Positions 26,304-33,728 of a stretch of DNA of 64,000 bases are shown piece by piece. The position numbers and the translations under genes were made by a program. The notes beneath the pieces are model-generated. The model saw only the letters and a program-made list of their open reading frames with translations, ran no database searches and was not told where the DNA came from. This DNA comes from Halobacteriovoraceae bacterium. Lineage in GTDB: Bacteria; Bdellovibrionota; Bacteriovoracia; Bacteriovoracales; Bacteriovoracaceae. The stretch lies in NCBI GenBank assembly GCA_020635115.1, contig JACKAK010000002.1:62001-126000 (forward strand). Reading direction: 5' to 3'. The stretch's first letter is position 1. Every line of letters begins with the position of its first letter.

Positions 26304-27601
26304 ATTCCAATACTAAACATTTTTTTCAATCTCTTGATGATTTTTTTAAGTCTGATACAAATTTCAAAAATTCGGCGTTAGAAAAAATATTAAAGAATCC
26401 AGATTTATCAGTTCAAAAATTTCTTAACAAGATTCTATGCTCTAATGAACTTAGAAGTTATCAGACTATACAAATTCTCGTTCATAAAAAAGGGGAAAGA
26501 ACTTGTAAAAATTTTTCCTACTCTAGAAATGGAGAATTTACCTCTAATTTAAAAGAAGTCTCTCAATTTTCTTCATTATTTAGTACTTTAAAAAAAAGTA
26601 AAAACAAAATATTTGATCAAACATCATTAAATAATTTACTCATCTCTTCTATCGGGACATTTCTAGCAAAAACTGCAAATTTTTCTGATCAATCTATTAT
26701 TCTTGCACTATCAAGAAATGATTTTTTAAGACCAACTCCAGAAGAAATAAATTCTTTTAATCAATTCAGCTATCTTATCTGCTTTCACCTTTCTTCAATT
26801 TTTAGAAGCTTTAATTTTCTCAACTCTCTGGAGCTCTTTACAATTCTAAAAAAAGAATTAGACTCTGGGCCAAATGGCATTTTTTCTGAAATTAAAACAT
26901 TTGCACCAGAACTCTACCATTTTGAAAGATTACAAGTTCTTGGTGAATTGTTAAATACTCTTAAGCATGAGCTATCAAATCCATTGTTTGGAATAAATCT
27001 CACTCTTGAATTGCTTCAACATGAATTTAGTGAAGAAACTGAAAATGATATCTTATCACTCATGGATAATTGTCAGAGATGTGAAAAGATTATTGAGGAC
27101 TACTCAAAAATTTATTCAAACTCTTCTATCCACATAAAAACTTACTTAAATGAAATAATTAGAAACACAATTACGTTAACGAAAAGTTTTACAAAACCCA
27201 GTTCAATTGCTGTTATCTATCAAACTGATATTTTAGATGAATTTACAATTAACACTAATCCTACATGGCTCTCTCAAGTTTTTTTCAATCTTATTATTAA
27301 TGCGGCCCAATCTTTTGAAAGTATTGAAAACAATAAAAATAAAAGTATCTATATAAAATCCAAATTTTCATCAGTAAAAAATCAAATTGAGATCATTTTT
27401 GATGATAATGGCCCTGGGATTCCTGATGAAATTATCGATAAAATATTTCAACAATTTTTTACAACTAAGCCAAATGGTACTGGTTTAGGCCTATCTGTGT
27501 GCAAAAATCTGATTAATAAGCTAGATGGTGATATTTTACTAGAAAAAACGTCATGTTTAGGTACTATATTCAAAATTACTTTACCAACGAATTTACAATA
27601 A
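26243..27601 (+). CDS. Soluble sensor histidine kinase
   Basis: The 452-residue protein has no transmembrane segment. An N-terminal region of about 220 residues resembles a GAF-type sensory fold in pattern. The HisKA box is LKHELSNPLFG with phospho-accepting H242, followed by the N box NLIINAAQSF, G1 DDNGPGIPDE, the F box FQQFFTTK and G2 GTGLGLSV. The ATG at 26243 has no obvious ribosome site, so translation may be coupled to the overlapping upstream gene. The receiver protein 240 bases downstream is the likely partner. A role in flagellar or surface control is inferred from location. Confidence 0.85.
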   Translation: MAKGNPTETLPSYSRYQREINSNTKHFFQSLDDFFKSDTNFKNSALEKILKNPDLSVQKFLNKILCSNELRSYQTIQILVHKKGERTCKNFSYSRNGEFTSNLKEVSQFSSLFSTLKKSKNKIFDQTSLNNLLISSIGTFLAKTANFSDQSIILALSRNDFLRPTPEEINSFNQFSYLICFHLSSIFRSFNFLNSLELFTILKKELDSGPNGIFSEIKTFAPELYHFERLQVLGELLNTLKHELSNPLFGINLTLELLQHEFSEETENDILSLMDNCQRCEKIIEDYSKIYSNSSIHIKTYLNEIIRNTITLTKSFTKPSSIAVIYQTDILDEFTINTNPTWLSQVFFNLIINAAQSFESIENNKNKSIYIKSKFSSVKNQIEIIFDDNGPGIPDEIIDKIFQQFFTTKPNGTGLGLSVCKNLINKLDGDILLEKTSCLGTIFKITLPTNLQ

Positions 27602-27691
27602 ATTGCTTTATGGATGTCCTATTATCTAAACATTTTTGTAATGAAACTATTCCAATTCTTAAATTTATAGATTTTATTAGACTTTTCCTAA

Positions 27692-27725
27692 CAGCAAGTC
27701 ACCTTCGATTTAACCTCACTTGCTG
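27692..27725. repeat. 8-bp inverted repeat in the kinase-receiver spacer
   Basis: CAGCAAGT (27692-27699) and ACTTGCTG (27718-27725) are perfect inverted copies separated by 18 bases, in the 240-base spacer (27602-27841) that otherwise holds no convincing gene. It lacks a U tract, so an operator or leader structure is more likely than a terminator. Confidence 0.4.
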
Positions 27726-27841
27726 GATAGATAAATTCATTTTTAACACTACGCGGATGCTTTTCAGAATACAGGTACATCTCTATCTGTTTTCAGCAAT
27801 AAGTATCTCCCTTCCCAAGAAGAAATCACGGAGATAAAAGG

Positions 27842-28231
27842 ATGAAAGATTTCTTAATCATTGAAGATGAGTTACTTATTTTGCGTTCTTTAGAACGACT
27901 ACTCAAAAAGTCAAATCATTCAGTTGACACTACAACCAAAGGTTTTGAGGCCATTAACTTAATTAAAAAAAACGATTATGATTGTATTGTTTGTGATCTT
28001 ATGCTCAAGGATACAACTGGTTTTGATGTCATTGAGGATGTAATTTCATTTAAAGGAAGAAACTATATTCAAAATCGATTTATCATTATGACGGCCTATA
28101 TTTCAGAGAAAGTTCTTGAAAAAGCGCACTCATATGGATGTGAAGTTCTATCTAAGCCATTCAAAGATCTCAACTCTGCACTTGAAATTATGAAAAAAGG
28201 TATAAAAAATGAAAAAGAACTCCAAGAGTAA
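27842..28231 (+). CDS. Single-domain response regulator (receiver only)
   Basis: The 129-residue protein is a receiver domain: acidic pair E8-D9, phospho-acceptor D52 (CDLMLKD), IIMTAY with the conserved Thr near 84, and the conserved Lys in SKPF near 104. There is no output domain, so it likely works by protein contact like CheY or Spo0F, probably phosphorylated by the upstream kinase. GGAG precedes the ATG. It overlaps nadK by 23 bases. Confidence 0.88.
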   Translation: MKDFLIIEDELLILRSLERLLKKSNHSVDTTTKGFEAINLIKKNDYDCIVCDLMLKDTTGFDVIEDVISFKGRNYIQNRFIIMTAYISEKVLEKAHSYGCEVLSKPFKDLNSALEIMKKGIKNEKELQE

Positions 28232-29120
28232 AATCAACTCAGTAGGCATCATTTTAAAGCCAAGCTATGTTGATCTCTATAATACAGTTATTCCAAATTT
28301 AATTAATTGGTTAATGAGAAGAAAAGTCACCATTTTATTTTCAAAAAATGAGCGGCCTAGATTAGAGAAAATTCTCAGAAAAAATATCAAAAACGTAAAT
28401 TTAGTAAGTGATTTAGATTTATTTCAGTCCACAGACCTTATTATCACCCTAGGAGGAGATGGCACACTCATAGGAGCTTGTCGTAATATAAACAAAAACT
28501 CTCCACCCATCTTTGGAATAAATATGGGTACACTTGGGTTTATTACTGAATTTTCTAAATCTGACTTCCATGATGATTTAAACAAAACTTTGAATGGGAA
28601 ATATACAATTCATAAACATTCTCTGTATCAAGCAAAAGTCATAAAAAGAAATAAAACTATTTATAAATCAATTTTTGTAAATGATGCCGTACTTAATAAA
28701 CATGAAATTTCAAGAATGTTTACCGTTAACGTAGAGATTAATGACGAACATATTTATAATCTAGCAGGAGATGGAATTATAGTAAGCTCCCCCATTGGTT
28801 CTACCGCGTACTCTCTGGCCGCTGGAGGGCCTATTATTAGTCCAAGTGTAAATTCATTGGTTCTAACACCAATTTGTGCCCACTCGTTGACGCATAGACC
28901 ACTTGTCATAAATGACAAAGGGGTCGTCTCTTTGAGACTCATTTCAAAAGAAGATAAAGTTTCGCTAACTCTTGATGGACAGAACACTTTTAATATAGAT
29001 TCACTAATGGTCGTTGAAATTTCTAAGATCAAAGGAAGAGCAATTAATTTAATACAAAATCCAGATCGAAGTTATTTCCAAATTTTACGTGAAAAATTCA
29101 CCTTAGGAATGAGAAACTGA
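28209..29120 (+). CDS. nadK: NAD kinase
   Basis: The 303-residue product has the NadK signatures: GGDGT at 82-86 with the catalytic Asp84, NMGTLGF near 105-111, and the glycine-rich substrate loop SSPIGSTAYSLAAGGP. NadK phosphorylates NAD to NADP in the cytoplasm using ATP or polyphosphate. It overlaps the receiver gene upstream and recN downstream (the TGA/ATG share one base), so it belongs to the same transcript. nadK-recN adjacency is common in bacteria. Confidence 0.95.
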   Translation: MKKNSKSKINSVGIILKPSYVDLYNTVIPNLINWLMRRKVTILFSKNERPRLEKILRKNIKNVNLVSDLDLFQSTDLIITLGGDGTLIGACRNINKNSPPIFGINMGTLGFITEFSKSDFHDDLNKTLNGKYTIHKHSLYQAKVIKRNKTIYKSIFVNDAVLNKHEISRMFTVNVEINDEHIYNLAGDGIIVSSPIGSTAYSLAAGGPIISPSVNSLVLTPICAHSLTHRPLVINDKGVVSLRLISKEDKVSLTLDGQNTFNIDSLMVVEISKIKGRAINLIQNPDRSYFQILREKFTLGMRN

Positions 29121-30739
29121 TGAAAGATGATGGACTTTTTATAGATCAACTCTATCTGCAAAACTTTGCAACTTTTGAGTCTGAGCGAATTTTTTTCGGC
29201 AAAGGAATGAATGTCATTGTTGGAGAGACAGGTTCAGGAAAAAGTTTAATTTTGGATGCATTGAGCATTTTATTTGGAGGACGAGCTGAAAAGAGCATGA
29301 TTAGAAAATCAGCTGAGTTTTCTGTTCTTGAAGTAAACTTTCATGTAACTGATCTTTCTGTATGCGATTATTTAACCCGCATTGGACATCCTGTACTTGA
29401 TAATCAAATTATCATTAAAAGAATTATTCATAAAAAAACGGGTACAAAAACTTTTTTAAACCATCAGGTTTGTACATCGGAAAATCTAAAAAAATTTTCT
29501 CGCCGTTTTGTAGATCTCGTCGGACAATTTGAAAATCAAAAACTCCTCTCACCTAATTATCTCCTTAATCTTGTGGATAAGTTTTCTAAAAACGAAATTT
29601 CATTAAAAAAATACCAACATCTTTTCTATGAGCTACAAGAAGAAACGAAAAGATTTAATTCTTTAAACGCTGACTATCTTAACGTTGAGACAGAAAAAGA
29701 TTTTCTCTTATTTCAAAAGAAAGAAATTGAACTTGTTTCTCCTGAAATAGATGAAGATATTCTTCTTGCAAAGAAAAAAGAAGAACTATTGCAACAAAGG
29801 AGCAATACTCAATCAATTGAAGAGGCCATAGATTTTCTTTCAGGAGATAATGATTATAATATTTTAAATCAACTGAATTCTTTAAACTCAATATTTTCAA
29901 AGTTAGATGACTTAGGAAGCTTTAAAAACAAACTGATCGAAATACAAGCAGCTCTTGAAGATCTCTCTTATGAATTAGCAAAGAATCTTAGAGAATCAGA
30001 TCATGATGAACAAGAATATATTCACATAATAGATCGATTGGATTCAATTCAAAAAATCAAAAGAAAATATGGCCCAAAACTTTGCAACGTGCATGAAAAA
30101 CTCATTTTAATTGCCTCGCGCTTAAAATATTTAGAAGATTTAGAACATTCTATTAAAACGTCACAAAAAAAGATTTTAGATCTTAAAAAAGAAGCTTTTG
30201 AAATCGCGGAAAGTTTACATCATTCAAGGCTTCTTGCCGCTGAAAAACTCTCAAAACTTCTCACAAAGGCAATACAGAGTTTAAATATGTCTGGAGCTAC
30301 ACTAAGGTTTGAAATTTTAAAAAAAGAAGAATTGAATATTTCAGGTTTCAGTGAATTGGATTTTTTTGCTGAAACAAATCCTGGAGAAGGAGAATTTAAA
30401 GTAAGAAAAACTGCTTCAGGAGGAGAACTCTCAAGAATTCTCCTGGCCCTAAGACAAATTTTATCTTCAAAAGATTCTGTCTCAATTTTTCTTTTTGATG
30501 AAATTGACTCTGGAATTGGAGGAAAAACAGCAATTTGTATAGGAAGTTCACTCCATACTGTTTCAACTCATTCTCAAGTTCTTGCGATCACTCATTTGCC
30601 ACAAATTATTAAGTTTGCCGGGCATATTATCAATGTAGAAAAAACAAGTATTGGAAAAAAGGATAATCAAAGAACTATTTCCAAAATAGACATCGTCAAG
30701 GATAAGAATCAATTTATCAATACTATTACAGAGCATTAA
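29120..30739 (+). CDS. recN: DNA repair ATPase RecN
   Basis: The 539-residue SMC-like protein has Walker A GETGSGKS at 35-42, long central coiled coils, the ABC signature ASGGELSR and Walker B LFDEIDSGIGG near the C terminus. RecN organises DNA ends in double-strand-break repair. The length is typical (about 550). It is the last gene of the plus-strand run; four bases separate it from the convergent LpxH-like gene, and an inverted repeat GAGCATT/AATGCTC (30731-30762) spans both stop codons. Confidence 0.95.
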   Translation: MKDDGLFIDQLYLQNFATFESERIFFGKGMNVIVGETGSGKSLILDALSILFGGRAEKSMIRKSAEFSVLEVNFHVTDLSVCDYLTRIGHPVLDNQIIIKRIIHKKTGTKTFLNHQVCTSENLKKFSRRFVDLVGQFENQKLLSPNYLLNLVDKFSKNEISLKKYQHLFYELQEETKRFNSLNADYLNVETEKDFLLFQKKEIELVSPEIDEDILLAKKKEELLQQRSNTQSIEEAIDFLSGDNDYNILNQLNSLNSIFSKLDDLGSFKNKLIEIQAALEDLSYELAKNLRESDHDEQEYIHIIDRLDSIQKIKRKYGPKLCNVHEKLILIASRLKYLEDLEHSIKTSQKKILDLKKEAFEIAESLHHSRLLAAEKLSKLLTKAIQSLNMSGATLRFEILKKEELNISGFSELDFFAETNPGEGEFKVRKTASGGELSRILLALRQILSSKDSVSIFLFDEIDSGIGGKTAICIGSSLHTVSTHSQVLAITHLPQIIKFAGHIINVEKTSIGKKDNQRTISKIDIVKDKNQFINTITEH

Positions 30740-30743
30740 AACT

Positions 30744-31472
30744 CTATTTGTATGAAATGCTCCCATCATCGTAAAAGATCACTACTTTTTCACGTGGGAA
30801 TAGACCATTATTGAGATAAAAGCTGTTATTATATTCAAAATTTTCTTTTATATGCGAATGTCCTGCAAAAAGATAATCAATTCCATTTTCTTTTGCAAAG
30901 TCCATCAGTTTTGTTCTGTATTTTTCCTGAACTTTGTGGTCAATACGATCACTATATCGATCTTTATTTCTATTTCTTGAGTTTTGGGACATTCTGCCCC
31001 CAATTCTTTCAACATCTTTGAACACAAAAAAGATTTCCAGCATATATTTCATAAATCGACTCGACAAAAAACGCCTCCATGAAACATACAAAAGATCATT
31101 TTCTACAATAAGATCTCCATGACAAAAAAATAAAATTTTATTCTTATCCTTAATCCAAAAAGAATCTTTACGTAGAATAATCTGATTTGAAGAACTCATT
31201 TTTTTTAACAGGCCTTCAAAATGAACGTCATGATTTCCTTCAATGAAAACAATTTGAGTTCTAGCACTAAGTGTACTGATTAATTCGAAAAATTCTGAAA
31301 ATATTTTCAAATATTCATCATAACTTCCAATTAATAAATCAAAGACATCTCCTAAGAAAATTAAAAAATCAAGTTCTAAGGTTAGTCCTTCGGTAAGCTT
31401 TGTCATTAATAAATTATAGGTATCTCCTTTTTCATAGGAGATATGGCAATCTGATATGGTCATTATTTTCAT
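30744..31472 (-). CDS. LpxH-like UDP-2,3-diacylglucosamine hydrolase
   Basis: The 242-residue metallophosphoesterase has the motif order D8-x-H10, GD42VFD, GN80HD, a CHGD motif and C-terminal GHSH. This spacing is close to that of E. coli LpxH (240 residues; D8, H10, D41, N79). LpxH removes UMP from UDP-2,3-diacylglucosamine in lipid A synthesis at the inner membrane. Other calcineurin-like phosphoesterases share these motifs, so the lipid A role is probable rather than proven. It follows the PilZ gene by 51 bases. Confidence 0.72.
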   Translation of the reverse strand: MKIMTISDCHISYEKGDTYNLLMTKLTEGLTLELDFLIFLGDVFDLLIGSYDEYLKIFSEFFELISTLSARTQIVFIEGNHDVHFEGLLKKMSSSNQIILRKDSFWIKDKNKILFFCHGDLIVENDLLYVSWRRFLSSRFMKYMLEIFFVFKDVERIGGRMSQNSRNRNKDRYSDRIDHKVQEKYRTKLMDFAKENGIDYLFAGHSHIKENFEYNNSFYLNNGLFPREKVVIFYDDGSISYK

Positions 31473-31523
31473 ATAATCTTTATATGAGAATACAGATGTT
31501 TAAGCAAGTGTGATCATTTGAGA

Positions 31524-32228
31524 TTAGTAATTGGAAATGAAATTAATTTCTTCTTCATAAGACTTGAGAAAGATTTCAATTTTTTCTTTTTGCACAGGTG
31601 TTAAATCGACAAATTGAAAGCTTACTCTGCTACCAGCGTAAGGGACACGATCAATCATATAAGGTTTAAGTATTAAAATACTTGTTACTTTGCAATTTAC
31701 TTCTAATAATTCATCATTAAAACGAATTTCAATATTATCAATTATTTTTCCCCTATCCAGTACTTGTCCTTCAGATTTTGCAAAAACAATTGAAAACCCT
31801 CCAAGACCTAGATCTAAGCAGTTTTTTCTTACTTGATTCCCTAAGTATTTAAAATTAACAAGAACCGAAGAATTAGGCTCAATCCTCTCTTCCCTACGTC
31901 TTTCACTAAAAGAATACTTCTCTGGAAGAGAAAGAAGAAGTTTTCCTTCATCATTCATCCATTTGATCTTTGAAGTAAAGACAAGTGACGATTTTGGTAA
32001 ACAAACGTTTAGATACTCTTGGCCAGCAATCATTTCTTGCAAATATGCTATTGATCCTGGAAGTGGTCTGATTACTACTTCATTGCGGTCTTTTCTAATC
32101 GTCTCAACAACTAATTCAGCTTTTATAATATTGCTGTGAAAAGCATACCAAGAATAGCCCTCTTCCTTATTTTTCACTGCTTCTGCTATTGCTTTTAATG
32201 GATCTTTTTTTAAAAATTCGCTACTCAT
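31524..32228 (-). CDS. PilZ-domain protein, probable c-di-GMP receptor
   Basis: The 234-residue protein has an N-terminal YcgR-like beta domain and a C-terminal PilZ domain with RREER near 110-114 and the second motif DLGLGG, where the canonical serine (D/N-x-S-x-x-G) is glycine. RxxxR plus DxxxGG usually still binds c-di-GMP. It lies directly downstream of a flagellin gene, consistent with a brake on motility, though a flagellin terminator separates the two. AGGGG-type GGGGA precedes the ATG, and a 9-bp hairpin sits in the leader. Confidence 0.82.
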   Translation of the reverse strand: MSSEFLKKDPLKAIAEAVKNKEEGYSWYAFHSNIIKAELVVETIRKDRNEVVIRPLPGSIAYLQEMIAGQEYLNVCLPKSSLVFTSKIKWMNDEGKLLLSLPEKYSFSERRREERIEPNSSVLVNFKYLGNQVRKNCLDLGLGGFSIVFAKSEGQVLDRGKIIDNIEIRFNDELLEVNCKVTSILILKPYMIDRVPYAGSRVSFQFVDLTPVQKEKIEIFLKSYEEEINFISNY

Positions 32229-32246
32229 ATTTAATTCCCCATAATA

Positions 32247-32279
32247 CCCTTCTGGCCTATTAAAGACAAACCAGAAGGG
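32247..32279 (-). other. 9-bp hairpin in the PilZ gene leader
   Basis: CCCTTCTGG (32247-32255) and CCAGAAGGG (32271-32279) form a perfect stem with a 15-base loop, between the flagellin terminator and the PilZ start at 32228. There is no U tract on the minus strand. It may shield the ribosome site or stabilise the mRNA. Confidence 0.45.
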
Positions 32280-32348
32280 ATGGGTTTAATATACAAGGAA
32301 AGAATTCTCCCCCTTGCGACACCAATATCTGGTTTCAATTAAAATTAA

Positions 32349-32372
32349 GGGGGGAAGCCTATGCTTCCCCGG
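32349..32372 (-). terminator. Flagellin terminator hairpin, copy 1
   Basis: GGGGAAGC-CTAT-GCTTCCCC, extended by two bases each side, starts two bases after the flagellin stop. On the minus strand it is followed by TTAATTTT. The same stem recurs at 37119-37140 and 37185-37204. Confidence 0.75.
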
Positions 32373-33206
32373 TTATCCAATCAGCCTTAAGGCAGAATTT
32401 GGAAGATTGTTAGCTTGTGCTAATGTAGCGATACCCGATTGTTTTAAAACGTTTCCTGAAGCAAGGTCTGAAACGGCTTCAGCAACATCAACGTCTTGTA
32501 TAACTGACTTCGCATTACTTTGGTTTATAACTTGAACACTTAAGTTATTAACAGTAGATTGAAGTCTTGATTGAACAGAACCTAAAATGGCCCGTTGGGA
32601 TGATATAGTTGTTAATGCCTCATCAACACTCTCAATTGCATCTAGTGCATCATCTTTGGTCTCAACAGTAAGTCCTCCTATCCCTAAGTGATCATTTGTA
32701 GCATTAGCTGTATCTGAATCAAATTGAATAGTGTTTACTTTATCTGCATCTGCTCCGACGTGAATATCTAATGTACCAGCGCCATCACCTGCGAGAATTT
32801 TGAAACCGTTGAATTTAGTTGAATTTGCAATTCGATCAACTTCTTCAGTTAATTGTTTATACTCTTCATTTAGAAGACTTCTTTCGTGATCACCAACTGT
32901 ATCTGAACCAGCTTGAATTGAGAGTTCTCTAAGTCTAGTCATAATGTTTGTGATCTCATTCAAACCTCCTTCGGCAACTTGCACCATGGCAATACCGTCG
33001 TTGGCGTTTCTTCTAGCTTGCTTCAAACCACCGATAGTTGCTCCTAAGTTTGTCGCGATCGCTAGACCAGCAGCATCATCTGCTGACTTGTTAATACGTT
33101 TACCGCTTGATAGCTTGGTAAGCTGATCATCGGCAGTCCTTGACACTCTAGAAAGATTCGCTCGAACCTGTTCTGAGGCCACATTAGTCGCAATTCTTAA
33201 ACCCAT
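32373..33206 (-). CDS. fliC: Flagellin (short form)
   Basis: The start is the ATG at 33204-33206, giving 277 residues beginning MGLRIATNVASEQV; AGGAG lies upstream, and the longer open frame to 33332 is leader. The D0/D1 core is complete (ADDAAGLAIATNL, GLKQARRNANDGIAMVQVAEGG, C-terminal QANNLPNSALRLIG), but the outer D2/D3 domains are reduced to a small loop. Exported through the flagellar system with FliS and polymerised under FliD. A good sigma-28-type promoter lies about 57 bases upstream. A paralogue of identical length is at 37246-38079. Confidence 0.95.
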   Translation of the reverse strand: MGLRIATNVASEQVRANLSRVSRTADDQLTKLSSGKRINKSADDAAGLAIATNLGATIGGLKQARRNANDGIAMVQVAEGGLNEITNIMTRLRELSIQAGSDTVGDHERSLLNEEYKQLTEEVDRIANSTKFNGFKILAGDGAGTLDIHVGADADKVNTIQFDSDTANATNDHLGIGGLTVETKDDALDAIESVDEALTTISSQRAILGSVQSRLQSTVNNLSVQVINQSNAKSVIQDVDVAEAVSDLASGNVLKQSGIATLAQANNLPNSALRLIG

Positions 33207-33262
33207 TTTCTTGCTCCTGTTTAGGTTAATAACTAACCGACTTAATTTGTCGGTCATATACT

Positions 33263-33289
33263 TAATCGGAGCAGTTGGGCAATACTTGA
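33263..33289 (-). promoter_or_regulatory. Sigma-28 (FliA)-type promoter of the first flagellin gene
   Basis: On the minus strand TCAAGTAT, 11 bases, then TCCGATTA closely matches the FliA consensus TAAAGTTT-N11-GCCGATAA. The -10 box ends 57 bases before the flagellin ATG. This is the clearest promoter in the window. Confidence 0.65.
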
Positions 33290-33728
33290 GCCAATTCGTT
33301 TGATATAGGAAAAATAATTTGAATATCCCCAAATTCTATATATTTACCTCATGCTTTTTTTCAAAAAGTTTTTGAAACAAAAACCATTTTTCATCACTGA
33401 AGAAGTGCTTATTAAATAATGTGAACATTTTTTTTAAATTTTGAAATGCAATCTAAAAAATATATTTACACACCAAGTGTCTAAATATTAGACATTTTTT
33501 TTGCAGTCTTAAATTTCTTTTTTTTTATGAAATCATACACCCACAAAAAAACTGTTTAAATTTTGTACATATCCTTATAAATTTTTTCCAATCCGACAGA
33601 TTGAATTGAGAACAATCCGCTTTTCGTTTATTTTCTAAACACTAGTGATGAATTTTTTTGAGCGAATAGAACGTATCAAAACTATATATCTGTATTAACG
33701 ACAACCATGAGAATGGTAGGAGATCATT
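33290..33728 (+). other. AT-rich divergent spacer with palindromes and no gene seen
   Basis: This part of the 520-base spacer between the flagellin and the lipoprotein has no convincing open frame. It holds a perfect 9-base-arm palindrome at 33359-33377 (TTTCAAAAA-G-TTTTTGAAA) and an intrinsic-terminator-like element at 33478-33502. GGAG precedes the lipoprotein ATG at 33729. Confidence 0.5.
33478..33502 (+). terminator. Orphan intrinsic terminator on the plus strand
   Basis: TGTCTAA-ATA-TTAGACA forms a 7-bp stem with a 3-base loop and is followed by eight Ts. No plus-strand gene lies upstream for over 1 kb, so it may end an unannotated small RNA. The palindrome could instead be a regulator site. 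Confidence 0.5.

Noticed and set aside
27553..27837. 94-codon open frame between the kinase and the receiver gene
   Set aside because: It begins inside the kinase gene, has no ribosome site, and its composition (random-like, many Phe/Ile/Leu without pattern) does not look like a protein of this window.
30731..30762. GAGCATT/AATGCTC inverted repeat as a bidirectional terminator between recN and the LpxH-like gene
   Set aside because: The loop is 18 bases and no U tract follows on either strand; too weak to call.
33207..33332. 42-codon N-terminal extension of the first flagellin
   Set aside because: The extension crosses the sigma-28 promoter, and the ATG at 33206 has its own ribosome site and the invariant MGLRI start.
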